Assembly (NCBI RefSeq): GCF_047468865.1 | Contig: NZ_JBLGTV010000001.1 | Location: 434,001-498,000, forward strand | Source: Castellaniella hirudinis_A | GTDB taxonomy: Bacteria; Pseudomonadota; Gammaproteobacteria; Burkholderiales; Burkholderiaceae_B | Length of the DNA: 64,000 nucleotides | Reading direction: 5' to 3' | Shown here: positions 51,770 through 59,753 of the stretch, piece by piece | Layout: each line of letters begins with the position of its first letter | Numbering within the stretch: the stretch's first letter is position 1 | Made by a program: the position numbers and the translations under genes | Notes under the pieces: generated by a model | Database searches by the model: none | The model's input: the letters and a program-made list of their open reading frames with translations, nothing else | What the model was told of the DNA's origin: nothing

Positions 51770-53287
51770 ATGTCGCTTGCCGTGCTGGCCAGCCGGGCCT
51801 TGTCTGGACTGCAGGCCTGGCCCGTCCAGGTCGAAGTGCATGTGGGCAATGGCCTGCCCGCTTTTTCGCTGGTCGGCCTGCCGGGGGCGGGGGTGCGCGA
51901 AAGCCGCGACCGCGTGCGCGCCGCGATTCTGAACAGCGGCTTCGAGTTTCCCGAGGGGCGCATCACGGTCAACCTGGCCCCGGCCGATCTTCCCAAGGAT
52001 TCGGGCCGCTTCGATCTGCCGATTGCGCTGGGGATATTGCTTGCTTCGGGGCAGATCGTGGACGGGCAGGGCAATGGGCCGGGCTTGCGGCATTATGTGC
52101 TGGCCGCGGAGCTGTCCCTGACGGGGGCTTTGATGCCGGCGGCGTCCGCCCTGGCGATTGCGTTGTCGGTTGCCCGGGACGATCCGCGGGCCATCCTGGT
52201 CATGGCGCCGCCGTCGGCCCGGCTGGCTGCGCTGGTGCCCGGCCTTCAAGCCCTGGCGGCCGACAGCCTGGATGGCGTGGTGCGCCACTTCCGGGGCGAA
52301 CAGGCGCTGCCCGTCGCCTGTCCGGCGCCCTGGCAGGCGGCGGGGCCGGCCCCGCCGTGTCTCAGCGACGTCCGGGGCCAGGCCCTGGCCCGTCATGCCC
52401 TGGAAATCGCCGCCGCCGGCGGGCACAGCCTGTTGATGCGCGGGCCGCCGGGGGTGGGCAAAAGCATGCTGGCCCAGCGGCTGCCGGGGCTGCTGCCGCC
52501 GCTGACCCGCCTGCAGGCGCTGGAAGTTGCCGCCGTGCATGGCCTGGTTCAGCCCTTGTTGTCGCTGCCGCTGGCCCCGCCTTTCCGGTCGCCTCATCAT
52601 GGCGCAACGCGGTCGGCGCTGGTGGGCGGCGGGGCGTACCCGCGTCCCGGGGAAATCAGCCTGGCCCACCATGGCGTGCTGTTCCTGGATGAATTGCCCG
52701 AGTTCGATCGGCGGACATTGGAGTCCCTGCGCGAACCGCTGGAAACCGGCGTCGTCACGATTGCCCGGGCGGCCGGCAGTTGCCACTTTCCGGCCCGCTT
52801 CCAGCTGGTCGCCGCCATGAACCCGTGCCCTTGCGGCTGGCTGGGCCATCCGCGACGGCGGTGCGCCTGCACCCAGGAGCAGGTGGCCCGCTATCGCGCC
52901 CGGGTATCCGGCCCGTTGCTGGATCGCATCGACCTGCAGGTGGCGCTGGCCGTGGAAGGCGCCTGGCATGACGCGCCGCCGGGGGAAAGTTCCGCCGTGG
53001 TGCGGGCGCGGGTGCTGGCGGCCCGGCAGCGCCAACTGGATCGGCAGGGGCGGCTGAATGCGGCCCTGGATGCCGCCGGCCTGGCCCGGCACGCCGCGCT
53101 GGACGCCGGGGGCGAAGCACTGCTGACGCGCACGGTCGAGAAATGGGGCTGGTCCGCGCGGGTGACCCAGCGCATGCTGCGCGTGGCGCGCACGCTGGCC
53201 GACCTGCGGCAGGCCGACGTGCTGGATCAGGCGACCCTGGCGCAGGCGATTCAATTTCGCCCCGAAGGGGACGCTGTCGTAAAATAG
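51770..53287 (+). CDS. comM: ComM/YifB-family Mg-chelatase-like ATPase
   Basis: A 505-residue AAA+ protein. N-terminal Lon-like domain (SRALSGLQAWPVQVEVHVGN, LVGLPGAGVRESRDRVRAAI), Walker A in GPPGVGKSMLAQRLPGLLPP (near 225), Walker B in VLFLDELPEFDRRTLESLRE, and zinc-type CPCGWLGHPRRRCACT. ComM is a branch-migration helicase that promotes natural transformation. It precedes ubiK with 26 bp spacing. Confidence 0.92.
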   Translation: MSLAVLASRALSGLQAWPVQVEVHVGNGLPAFSLVGLPGAGVRESRDRVRAAILNSGFEFPEGRITVNLAPADLPKDSGRFDLPIALGILLASGQIVDGQGNGPGLRHYVLAAELSLTGALMPAASALAIALSVARDDPRAILVMAPPSARLAALVPGLQALAADSLDGVVRHFRGEQALPVACPAPWQAAGPAPPCLSDVRGQALARHALEIAAAGGHSLLMRGPPGVGKSMLAQRLPGLLPPLTRLQALEVAAVHGLVQPLLSLPLAPPFRSPHHGATRSALVGGGAYPRPGEISLAHHGVLFLDELPEFDRRTLESLREPLETGVVTIARAAGSCHFPARFQLVAAMNPCPCGWLGHPRRRCACTQEQVARYRARVSGPLLDRIDLQVALAVEGAWHDAPPGESSAVVRARVLAARQRQLDRQGRLNAALDAAGLARHAALDAGGEALLTRTVEKWGWSARVTQRMLRVARTLADLRQADVLDQATLAQAIQFRPEGDAVVK

Positions 53288-53313
53288 GCCTTTCGATTAC
53301 CCAGGAGGCCGCT

Positions 53314-53559
53314 GTGATCGCCCCCAACCAATGGCTGGATGATTTCCAGAAAAACGTGTCCGATCTGCTGGCCAAGACCCCGGCCGCCGACATCGAGCGC
53401 AACCTGAAGGCGCTGATGGCCCAGACCTTCGCCCGGATGGATCTGGTCACCCGCGAAGAGTTCGACGTCCAGGCCGATCTGCTGGCCCGCGCCCTCCAGC
53501 GGGTCGATGCCCTGGAGGCCCGGGTGCAGGCTTTAGAACAGCAGTTCGACAAAACATAA
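53314..53559 (+). CDS. ubiK: UbiK/BMFP-type ubiquinone accessory factor
   Basis: An 81-residue protein from a GTG start with AGGAGG upstream. MIAPNQWLDDFQKNVSDLLA then DLVTREEFDVQADLLARALQ and a C-terminal coiled coil (LEARVQALEQQF) is the BMFP/YqiC family. UbiK helps aerobic ubiquinone biosynthesis. Commonly adjacent to comM. Confidence 0.87.
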   Translation: MIAPNQWLDDFQKNVSDLLAKTPAADIERNLKALMAQTFARMDLVTREEFDVQADLLARALQRVDALEARVQALEQQFDKT

Positions 53560-53575
53560 TAAATCACCCTATAAT
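53546..53575 (+). promoter_or_regulatory. promoter of rpmI-rplT
   Basis: TCGACA (53546-53551), 18-bp spacer and TATAAT (53570-53575) lie at the end of ubiK. The leader of about 155 nt to rpmI (with inverted segments such as GTGGCCCATGG...GCGGGCCA) may carry the L20 autoregulatory site known in this operon. Confidence 0.6.
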
Positions 53576-53734
53576 CAAGGGCTTTTCCTGGTTTCCTTAA
53601 TTGGTGGCCGGAAAGCAGTGGCCCATGGCGTGCACGTTGCGCATGCGGGCCATTACGTGATTGCGGACAACAGGTCAAAAAAGCGCCCGGTCTGTCGGGC
53701 CACCCAAGTTCGCCAAGTCAACAGAGTAATCGTT

Positions 53735-53932
53735 ATGCCCAAGATGAAGAGCAAAAAAGGCGCTTCCAAGCGCTTTAAGGTGCGCGGCAGTGGTTCCATC
53801 AAGCGCGGCCAGGCTTTCAAACGTCACATCCTGACCAAGAAAACCACCAAGAACAAGCGCCAATTGCGCGGTTCTACCGCTGTCCATGATTCCGATGTCG
53901 CCGCCGTGAAGGCGATGTTGCCTTTCGCTTGA
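53735..53932 (+). CDS. rpmI: 50S ribosomal protein L35
   Basis: A 65-residue protein, MPKMKSKKGASKRFKVRGSG with GQAFKRHILTKKTTKNKRQL, identical in pattern to L35. Start at 53735; upstream frame has no similarity. Precedes rplT by 13 bp. Confidence 0.97.
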   Translation: MPKMKSKKGASKRFKVRGSGSIKRGQAFKRHILTKKTTKNKRQLRGSTAVHDSDVAAVKAMLPFA

Positions 53933-53945
53933 TCGGAGAAGTCTA

Positions 53946-54302
53946 ATGCCTCGCGTCAAACGCGGCGTCACCGCACGTGCACGCCACAAAAAAGTCCTCA
54001 AAGCCGCCAAGGGTTACCGTGGTCGCCGCGGTAATGTATTCCGCATCGCCAAACAGGCGGTGATGAAGGCGGGCCAGTATGCCTACCGCGACCGCCGCAA
54101 TAAAAAGCGCACCTTCCGCGCCCTGTGGATCACCCGGATCAACGCCGGCTGCCGTGAACTCGGCGTTACCTACAGCGTGTTCATCGCCGGCCTGAAAAAA
54201 GCCTCGATCGAACTCGACCGCAAGGTGCTGGCCGATATGGCCGTCAACGACAAGGCCGGCTTTGCCGCCATCGTGGCTCAGGCGAAATCCGCACTGGCCT
54301 AA
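53946..54302 (+). CDS. rplT: 50S ribosomal protein L20
   Basis: A 118-residue L20: MPRVKRGVTARARHKKVLKA, GYRGRRGNVFRIAKQAVMKA, LWITRINAGCRELGVTYSVF, full length for the family. L20 binds 23S rRNA and represses its operon in E. coli. GGAGAAG ribosome site upstream. Confidence 0.97.
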   Translation: MPRVKRGVTARARHKKVLKAAKGYRGRRGNVFRIAKQAVMKAGQYAYRDRRNKKRTFRALWITRINAGCRELGVTYSVFIAGLKKASIELDRKVLADMAVNDKAGFAAIVAQAKSALA

Positions 54303-54323
54303 TTGATACAGTTTCGTTTTTGA
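54303..54323 (+). CDS. possible pheST leader peptide (MIQFRF)
   Basis: A TTG codon directly after the rplT stop opens a six-codon frame reading M-I-Q-F-R-F, then TGA. Two of six residues are Phe, next to a strong terminator hairpin. In E. coli pheS attenuation depends on a Phe-rich leader (which contains FRFFF). There is no own ribosome site, but termination-reinitiation after rplT (TAATTG) is conceivable. Confidence 0.35.
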   Translation: MIQFRF

Positions 54324-54334
54324 TTCTGTCTCAT

Positions 54335-54370
54335 CGCAAACGGAGCTCGCCTGGGCTCCGTTTGCGTTTT
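54335..54370 (+). terminator. attenuator-type terminator before pheS
   Basis: CGCAAACGGAGC and GCTCCGTTTGCG form a perfect 12-bp stem with an 8-nt loop followed by TTTT, inside the 78-bp rplT-pheS gap. It should separate ribosomal protein expression from pheST, with read-through controlled by Phe charging (inference). Confidence 0.82.
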
Positions 54371-54380
54371 GGAAGAAACT

Positions 54381-55403
54381 ATGGACACGACGCTCGACGA
54401 ACTCATCCAGCAGGCCCAGGGCCGCTTTGCCCAAGCCGGGGATGTTGCGACACTGGAAAACGAAAAAGCGGTCTTTCTGGGCAAACAAGGCTCGCTGACC
54501 GCCTTGCTCAAGGGCCTGGCGGGTTTGCCGGCCGATGAAAAAAAAGCGCGTGGGGCCCAGATCAATCAGGCCAAGCAGCAGGTCGAGGCCTTGCTCAATC
54601 AGCGCCGGGCCGAACTGGCCCAGGCCGCGCTGGATCAGCGTCTGGCCGCCGAGACCATTGACGTGACCCTGCCGGGCCGGGGGCGCGGCGCGGGCGGGAT
54701 TCACCCCGTGATCCGAACCTGGCAGCGAGTCGAGCAGATTTTCCGCTCGATCGGCTTCGACGTGGCCGACGGCCCCGAGATCGAAAACGATTGGACCAAT
54801 TTCACGGCCTTGAACAACCCGGAAAACCATCCGGCGCGTTCGATGCAAGACACGTTCTACGTGGACATGCAGGATGCCGGCGGCCTGCCGCTGGTGCTGC
54901 GCACGCACACCAGCCCCATGCAGGTGCGCTACGCCCGCATGCATACGCCGCCCATCAAGGTCATCGCCCCGGGGCGCACCTACCGGGTGGACAGCGACGC
55001 CACCCATTCGCCCATGTTCCACCAGGTGGAAGGCCTGTGGATCGCCGAAGACATCTCCTTCGCGGATCTCAAGGGCGTGTATACCAATTTCCTGCGGGCC
55101 TTCTTCGAGACCGACGACCTGACCTTGCGCTTCCGGCCTTCGTTTTTTCCGTTCACCGAACCCTCGGCCGAGATCGACATGATGTTCACCTCGGGGCCCA
55201 ACCAGGGGCGTTGGCTGGAAATCTCGGGTTCTGGCCAGGTTCACCCCCAGGTGGTGCGCAATTTCGGCCTCGACCCCGAACGCTACATCGGCTTCGCCTT
55301 CGGCTCCGGCCTCGAACGCCTGACCATGCTGCGTTATGGCGTCAATGATCTGCGCCAGTTCTTTGAAGGCGACCTGCGCTTTTTGCGTCAATTCAACGTC
55401 TAG
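54381..55403 (+). CDS. pheS: phenylalanyl-tRNA synthetase alpha subunit
   Basis: A 340-residue protein starting MDTTLDELIQQAQGRFAQAG. Class II motifs: GIHPVIRTWQRVEQIFRSIG, VLRTHTSPMQVRYARMHTPP, FHQVEGLWIAEDISFADLKG, LRFRPSFFPFTEPSAEIDMM and YIGFAFGSGLERLTMLRYG. Functions as alpha2beta2 with PheT. GGAAGAAAC upstream. Confidence 0.97.
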   Translation: MDTTLDELIQQAQGRFAQAGDVATLENEKAVFLGKQGSLTALLKGLAGLPADEKKARGAQINQAKQQVEALLNQRRAELAQAALDQRLAAETIDVTLPGRGRGAGGIHPVIRTWQRVEQIFRSIGFDVADGPEIENDWTNFTALNNPENHPARSMQDTFYVDMQDAGGLPLVLRTHTSPMQVRYARMHTPPIKVIAPGRTYRVDSDATHSPMFHQVEGLWIAEDISFADLKGVYTNFLRAFFETDDLTLRFRPSFFPFTEPSAEIDMMFTSGPNQGRWLEISGSGQVHPQVVRNFGLDPERYIGFAFGSGLERLTMLRYGVNDLRQFFEGDLRFLRQFNV

Positions 55404-55475
55404 CGTCTAGTGTCCAGCGCGGCGCGCCACGCGCCCGACTGGAGACCCCTGTCTTGGCAATACGGAATCCGAATC

Positions 55476-57881
55476 ATGCAATTTCCAGAATCATGGCTGC
55501 GCGACTGGGCCAATCCTGACATCGACGGCCAGGCCCTGGCCGACCGGCTGACCATGGCCGGCCTGGAGGTCGAAGACGCAGACCCCTATGCGCCGCCTTT
55601 TTCCGGGGTGGTGGTGGCGCGTATCGACGCCATTGCGCCGCACCCCGATGCCGATAAACTGCGCGTTTGCCAGGTCGATGACGGCGCGGGCCAACCGCTG
55701 CAGATCGTGTGCGGCGCCCCCAACGCGGCCGTTGGCCTGGTCGTGCCCTTGGCCCGGGTCGGGGCGAAGCTGCCCGGCGGCATGACGATCGGCCCGGTCA
55801 AGATGCGCGGGATCGAATCCGCGGGCATGCTGTGTTCGGCGCGCGAACTGGGCCTGTCCCAGGATCACGCAGGCCTGCTGGCCCTGGATGCCGGCCTGGC
55901 GCCTGGCGCCGACCTGCGCCAGGCGCTGGATCTGGACGACACCGTCTATACCCTGAAATTGACGCCCAACCGGGCCGATTGCCTGTCCATCCAGGGGGTG
56001 GCCCGCGAAGTCGCCGCTTTGACCGGCTGCGCGATGCGCGAGGCCGTCGTGCCCCAGGTGCCCGTCACCATCCCGGATCGGCTGCCGGTCAGCGTCCAGG
56101 CGCCCGATCTGTGCGGTCGCTTTGCCGGGCGCATCGTGCGCGGCGTCAACGCGCGCGCCGCCACCCCGGGCTGGATGAAATCCCGCCTCGAAAGGGCGGG
56201 GCAGCGTTCCGTGTCCGCCCTGGTGGACATCTCCAACTACATCATGCTGGAACTGGGGCGGCCTACCCACGTCTTTGATTTGCAGCGCATCCAGGGGGGG
56301 CTGACCGTGCGCTGGGCGCAGGCGGGCGAATCCCTGACGCTGCTGAACGAGCAAACCGTCGAACTGACCCCCGATGTCGGCGTCATCGGCACCGGCCAGG
56401 CGCTGGAAAGCCTGGCGGGTGTGATGGGCGGCCTGGATTCCGCCGTCACGCTGGACACCACCGATGTCTTTCTGGAAGCCGCGTTCTGGTGGCCCGAGGC
56501 CATCATGGGCCTGACGCGCCGCTTCAAGCTCACCTCCGAGGCGGCCCACCGCTTCGAGCGCGGGGTGGATTTCTCCACGATTCCTCAGCATCTGGACATC
56601 ATGACGCAGCTGATCCTGGACATCTGCGGCGGCCAAGCCGGCCCGCTGGACGACCAGGTCATCCGCCTGCCCGCCCGCGAGCCGGTGCGCATGCGCCTGT
56701 CCCGCTGCGCCAAAGTGCTGGGGATTGCCCTGGAAGCCGGGCAGGTCGCCGAGGTGTTCACCCGTCTGGGGTTTGCGTTCCGGCAGCAGGACGATGATTT
56801 CATCGTCACCCCGCCGCCCGCGCGCTTTGATCTGCTCATCGAAGAAGACCTGATCGAGGAGGTCGCCCGCATTCATGGCTTCGACCGGATCCCCGATCAG
56901 CCGCCCGTGGCCCCGGCCCGGATGCGCGTCTTGCCCGAGACCCTGTATGGCCCGCACGCCATGCGGGCCGCCATGGCCGCCCTGGATTTCCAGGAAGTCA
57001 TCAATTTTTCCTTCGTCGAAGAAGCCTGGGAAAACAACTATTGCGACAACACCCAGCCTGTTCGCCTGCTGAACCCCATTGCCAGCCAGTTGGCGGTCAT
57101 GCGCTCCAGCCTGATCGGCGGCCTGTTGGCCAATATCGCTCACAATGCCAAACACCGCCAGAACCGGGTGCGGGTGTTCGAGTTCGGCCGCGTGTTCCGC
57201 CGCGATGCCGCCGTCGCGGAGGGCGACCTGACCGTGGCCGGCGTGGCGCAGCCCAATCATCTGGCCGGGGCCGCGTGGGGGCCGGCGCTGCCCGAGCAAT
57301 GGGGCGAAGCCGTGCGCCAGGTGGATTTCTTCGATCTGAAACGCGACCTGGAAACGCTGTTGGGCGCGCGCGCCCAAGGCCTGCGCTTCGAGGCCGCCGT
57401 CCACCCGGCGCTGCACCCCGGGCGCAGCGCCCGCGTCCTGCTGGACGGCCAGGCCATCGGCTGGCTGGGCGAAGTCCATCCTCGTTGGGCGCAGGCGCTG
57501 GATCTTGCCCACGCGCCCGTGGTGTTTGAAATCAACGCCGAGGCCATCGCCGCCAAGGTCTTTCCTCAGCCCGCGGAACTGTCCCGCCAGCCCGTGGTGA
57601 TCCGCGACTTGGCCGTCTGGGTCGAGGCGGATGTTTCCTGGCAGGCATTGCTTGATACACTGCACAAGCAAATCCAGGACGACGCCGCCCTGTCGGTCGT
57701 CAAAGACATTAAACTATTCGATATCTGGCGGGATTCAGCCTCGGCAAGCCAGCGCAGCCTGGCGCTGCGATTCTGGTTCCAGGGGCGGGAATCCACGCTG
57801 GATGAAAGCCAGATCGAATACTGCGTGCAGCGCCTGACCCAGGCCTTGGTGCAGGGCCATCAGGCCCGGTTGCGGACATAG
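55476..57881 (+). CDS. pheT: phenylalanyl-tRNA synthetase beta subunit
   Basis: An 801-residue protein from MQFPESWLRDWANPDIDGQA. Regions: tRNA-binding domain (VVVARIDAIAPHPDADKLRV, residues 43-155), B3/B4 editing domain (LKLTPNRADCLSIQGVAREV), B5 domain, catalytic-like core (FEVINFSF-type block at 500-520) and C-terminal FDX-ACB (RQPVVIRDLAVWVEADVSWQ). Length close to E. coli PheT (795). Follows pheS. Confidence 0.97.
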   Translation: MQFPESWLRDWANPDIDGQALADRLTMAGLEVEDADPYAPPFSGVVVARIDAIAPHPDADKLRVCQVDDGAGQPLQIVCGAPNAAVGLVVPLARVGAKLPGGMTIGPVKMRGIESAGMLCSARELGLSQDHAGLLALDAGLAPGADLRQALDLDDTVYTLKLTPNRADCLSIQGVAREVAALTGCAMREAVVPQVPVTIPDRLPVSVQAPDLCGRFAGRIVRGVNARAATPGWMKSRLERAGQRSVSALVDISNYIMLELGRPTHVFDLQRIQGGLTVRWAQAGESLTLLNEQTVELTPDVGVIGTGQALESLAGVMGGLDSAVTLDTTDVFLEAAFWWPEAIMGLTRRFKLTSEAAHRFERGVDFSTIPQHLDIMTQLILDICGGQAGPLDDQVIRLPAREPVRMRLSRCAKVLGIALEAGQVAEVFTRLGFAFRQQDDDFIVTPPPARFDLLIEEDLIEEVARIHGFDRIPDQPPVAPARMRVLPETLYGPHAMRAAMAALDFQEVINFSFVEEAWENNYCDNTQPVRLLNPIASQLAVMRSSLIGGLLANIAHNAKHRQNRVRVFEFGRVFRRDAAVAEGDLTVAGVAQPNHLAGAAWGPALPEQWGEAVRQVDFFDLKRDLETLLGARAQGLRFEAAVHPALHPGRSARVLLDGQAIGWLGEVHPRWAQALDLAHAPVVFEINAEAIAAKVFPQPAELSRQPVVIRDLAVWVEADVSWQALLDTLHKQIQDDAALSVVKDIKLFDIWRDSASASQRSLALRFWFQGRESTLDESQIEYCVQRLTQALVQGHQARLRT

Positions 57882-57892
57882 GAGATTAGCAA

Positions 57893-58201
57893 GTGATGAC
57901 GGATCGTACCCTCACCAAAGCCCATCTGGCCGACATGCTCTTCGAGCGGGTCGGCTTGAACAAGCGCGAGGCCAAAGACGTGGTCGACACTTTTTTTGCC
58001 GAATTGCGCGATGCCCTGGTGCATGGCAACGAAGTCAAGCTGTCCGGTTTTGGCAGTTTTCAGGTGCGCAACAAGCCCCCGCGCCCCGGGCGCAACCCCA
58101 AAACCGGCGAAGTCATCCCGATTTCGGCTCGTCGGGTGGTCACTTTCCACGCCAGTCAAAAACTGAAGGGCAGCATCGACGCACCTGGGGGGGCCGAATA
58201 A
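57893..58201 (+). CDS. ihfA: integration host factor alpha
   Basis: A 102-residue protein. MTDRTLTKAHLADMLFERVG, GNEVKLSGFGSFQVRNKPPR, PGRNPKTGEVIPISARRVVT, all as in IHF-alpha with its extra N-terminal turn. Bends DNA; also assists phage transposition. Follows pheT by 11 bp. Stop overlaps merR start (TAATG). Confidence 0.95.
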   Translation: MMTDRTLTKAHLADMLFERVGLNKREAKDVVDTFFAELRDALVHGNEVKLSGFGSFQVRNKPPRPGRNPKTGEVIPISARRVVTFHASQKLKGSIDAPGGAE

Positions 58202-58623
58202 TGACCACCGCGTCCGCCACGGCATTGCCTCCCATTCCCGCCAAACGCTATTTCACCATCGGCGAAGTCAGCGATCTGTGCGGGGTCAAGCCGCACATCC
58301 TGCGCTACTGGGAACAAGAATTCGCCCAGCTCAAACCGGTCAAGCGCCGGGGCAACCGCCGTTATTACCAGCACCACGAAGTCTTGCTGGTGCGCCGCAT
58401 CCGCGATCTGCTGTACGAACAGGGTTTCACCATCGCCGGGGCGCGCAACCGTCTGGGCGATGGGGGCGACATGCCGCACGACCAGGATGCCGCCGTCCGC
58501 TTCAGCGGCACCGAACTCCAGGCGCTGCGCAAAGACCTGCAGGCCGTGCGCGAGCAACTGCGCCAGGCGCTGGGGCAGGCCACCCGGCCCGCCAATCAGG
58601 CCGAGGGGCTGCTCAAGCTATAA
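58201..58623 (+). CDS. MerR-family transcription regulator
   Basis: A 140-residue regulator. The HTH (KRYFTIGEVSDLCGVKPHIL, RYWEQEFAQLKPVKRRGNRR, YYQHHEVLLVRRIRDLLYEQ) is the MerR type commonly found downstream of ihfA. The C-terminal coiled coil (LQALRKDLQAVREQLRQALG) lacks metal-binding cysteines, so the signal is not a metal by this evidence. Confidence 0.9.
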   Translation: MTTASATALPPIPAKRYFTIGEVSDLCGVKPHILRYWEQEFAQLKPVKRRGNRRYYQHHEVLLVRRIRDLLYEQGFTIAGARNRLGDGGDMPHDQDAAVRFSGTELQALRKDLQAVREQLRQALGQATRPANQAEGLLKL

Positions 58624-58652
58624 CTGCCCATAACCGCCGTCGGTCGCCAAGC

Positions 58653-59126
58653 CTAAGATTGCGTCTGGCCGGGCAGCTGGATGTCTTGCTGAAGCACCGT
58701 GCTGGGGGTGGGACGCAGGCTGGCCCAGGTCAGCAGCACCAGCAGGCCCGTCGCCACGCACAAGCCCGCCGTGATCATCAGACGTTTGCGTGGTCGCGGG
58801 CTCCGGCCTCGAGGCTTGTGGTCTTCGGCGGGCGGGCTGGCGGCCGTTCCGGCCTCTGGCTGGTGTCCGGGGCGGGTTTCGCCCGGGAACGCAATGTATT
58901 CCATCCCCAGGCTGTTTTGCACCCGCGTCAGCAGTTCCGGCGGCGGCGGGCTGGCCGGCAGGCCGTCCACGATATCCAGAAAATAGGCTTCCCATTTCAG
59001 GGCGCGGGCGGCGGCGGCGTCGTCGCGCGCCAGCCGGGCCTGGATGTCTTGCGCTTGTTCGCGCATGTCCAGCCCCAGCACATAGCAGGCGATTTCGTGA
59101 TCGGAGTACGCGCGGTGGGATTTCAT
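58653..59126 (-). CDS. anti-sigma factor
   Basis: A 157-residue protein starting MKSHRAYSDHEIACYVLGLD. N-terminal cytoplasmic helices, a TM segment (LMITAGLCVATGLLVLLTWA, about 116-135) and short periplasmic end. It lacks the HxxxCxxC zinc motif. Coupled by ATGA to the ECF sigma gene, so it is the cognate anti-sigma factor (RskA-like). Confidence 0.82.
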   Translation of the reverse strand: MKSHRAYSDHEIACYVLGLDMREQAQDIQARLARDDAAAARALKWEAYFLDIVDGLPASPPPPELLTRVQNSLGMEYIAFPGETRPGHQPEAGTAASPPAEDHKPRGRSPRPRKRLMITAGLCVATGLLVLLTWASLRPTPSTVLQQDIQLPGQTQS

Positions 59127-59638
59127 GCGTGCACCGCCGCGTCGATGTGGCTGAGGCCAGCTTCGATGGAGGCCTGGATATCCGGTTCGGTGCGGTCGAG
59201 CCGGGCCGCGATGCGGGCCGGGTCGCCGCCGTGCAGATAGGCTTGCAGCAAAGCGTCCCGCTGGGGGCCGGGAAGCTGGGACAAGGCGGTCTGCACCAGG
59301 CCGGACTGCAGATTCAGGGCGGGCAGCGGCAGGTTTTCGGCGTCGGTGTCGCCCGCCAGACGGCAACGGCGCAGGCGCTCCAGCGCCCGGTAGCGCAAAA
59401 TACTGTATATCCAGGCGCGCGCGGTTCCGATGGCCGGGCTGTAGCCCGAGGCATTGCGCCAGATCAGGATAAAGGTTTCGTGCAAGACCTCGTCCGCCTG
59501 CTCGGGCGCGCCCAGCATCGCCAGCGCCAAGGCCCGCATGGCGGGAGATTCGTGGTGGTACAAGGCGTGAAAGGCAGCCTGGTCGCCGGCGGCGCAAGCC
59601 AGCAGTTCCGCCTCGTAGTCAAAAACCGAAACAGTCAT
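59123..59638 (-). CDS. ECF-type RNA polymerase sigma factor
   Basis: A 171-residue protein. Sigma2 (DQAAFHALYHHESPAMRALA, DEVLHETFILIWRNASGYSP, AIGTARAWIYSILRYRALER) and sigma4 (LSQLPGPQRDALLQAYLHGG with HTH) domains. It is in the SigK-like ECF group that works with RskA-type membrane anti-sigma factors. Target genes not seen in the window. Confidence 0.87.
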   Translation of the reverse strand: MTVSVFDYEAELLACAAGDQAAFHALYHHESPAMRALALAMLGAPEQADEVLHETFILIWRNASGYSPAIGTARAWIYSILRYRALERLRRCRLAGDTDAENLPLPALNLQSGLVQTALSQLPGPQRDALLQAYLHGGDPARIAARLDRTEPDIQASIEAGLSHIDAAVHA

Positions 59639-59753
59639 ACAATCTTTCCGGCCAGGCCGGGTTCACTTCAATGGCCTCTATTGTATGCGCAGCCACAGGC
59701 ATAACCCAGCGTGCCGCCTGGCGGCTTGTCACTTAATTCATCGAAGTTTTTCC

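Noticed and set aside
55491..57671. 726-codon leftward frame opposite pheT
   Set aside because: Antisense shadow; pheT is certain.
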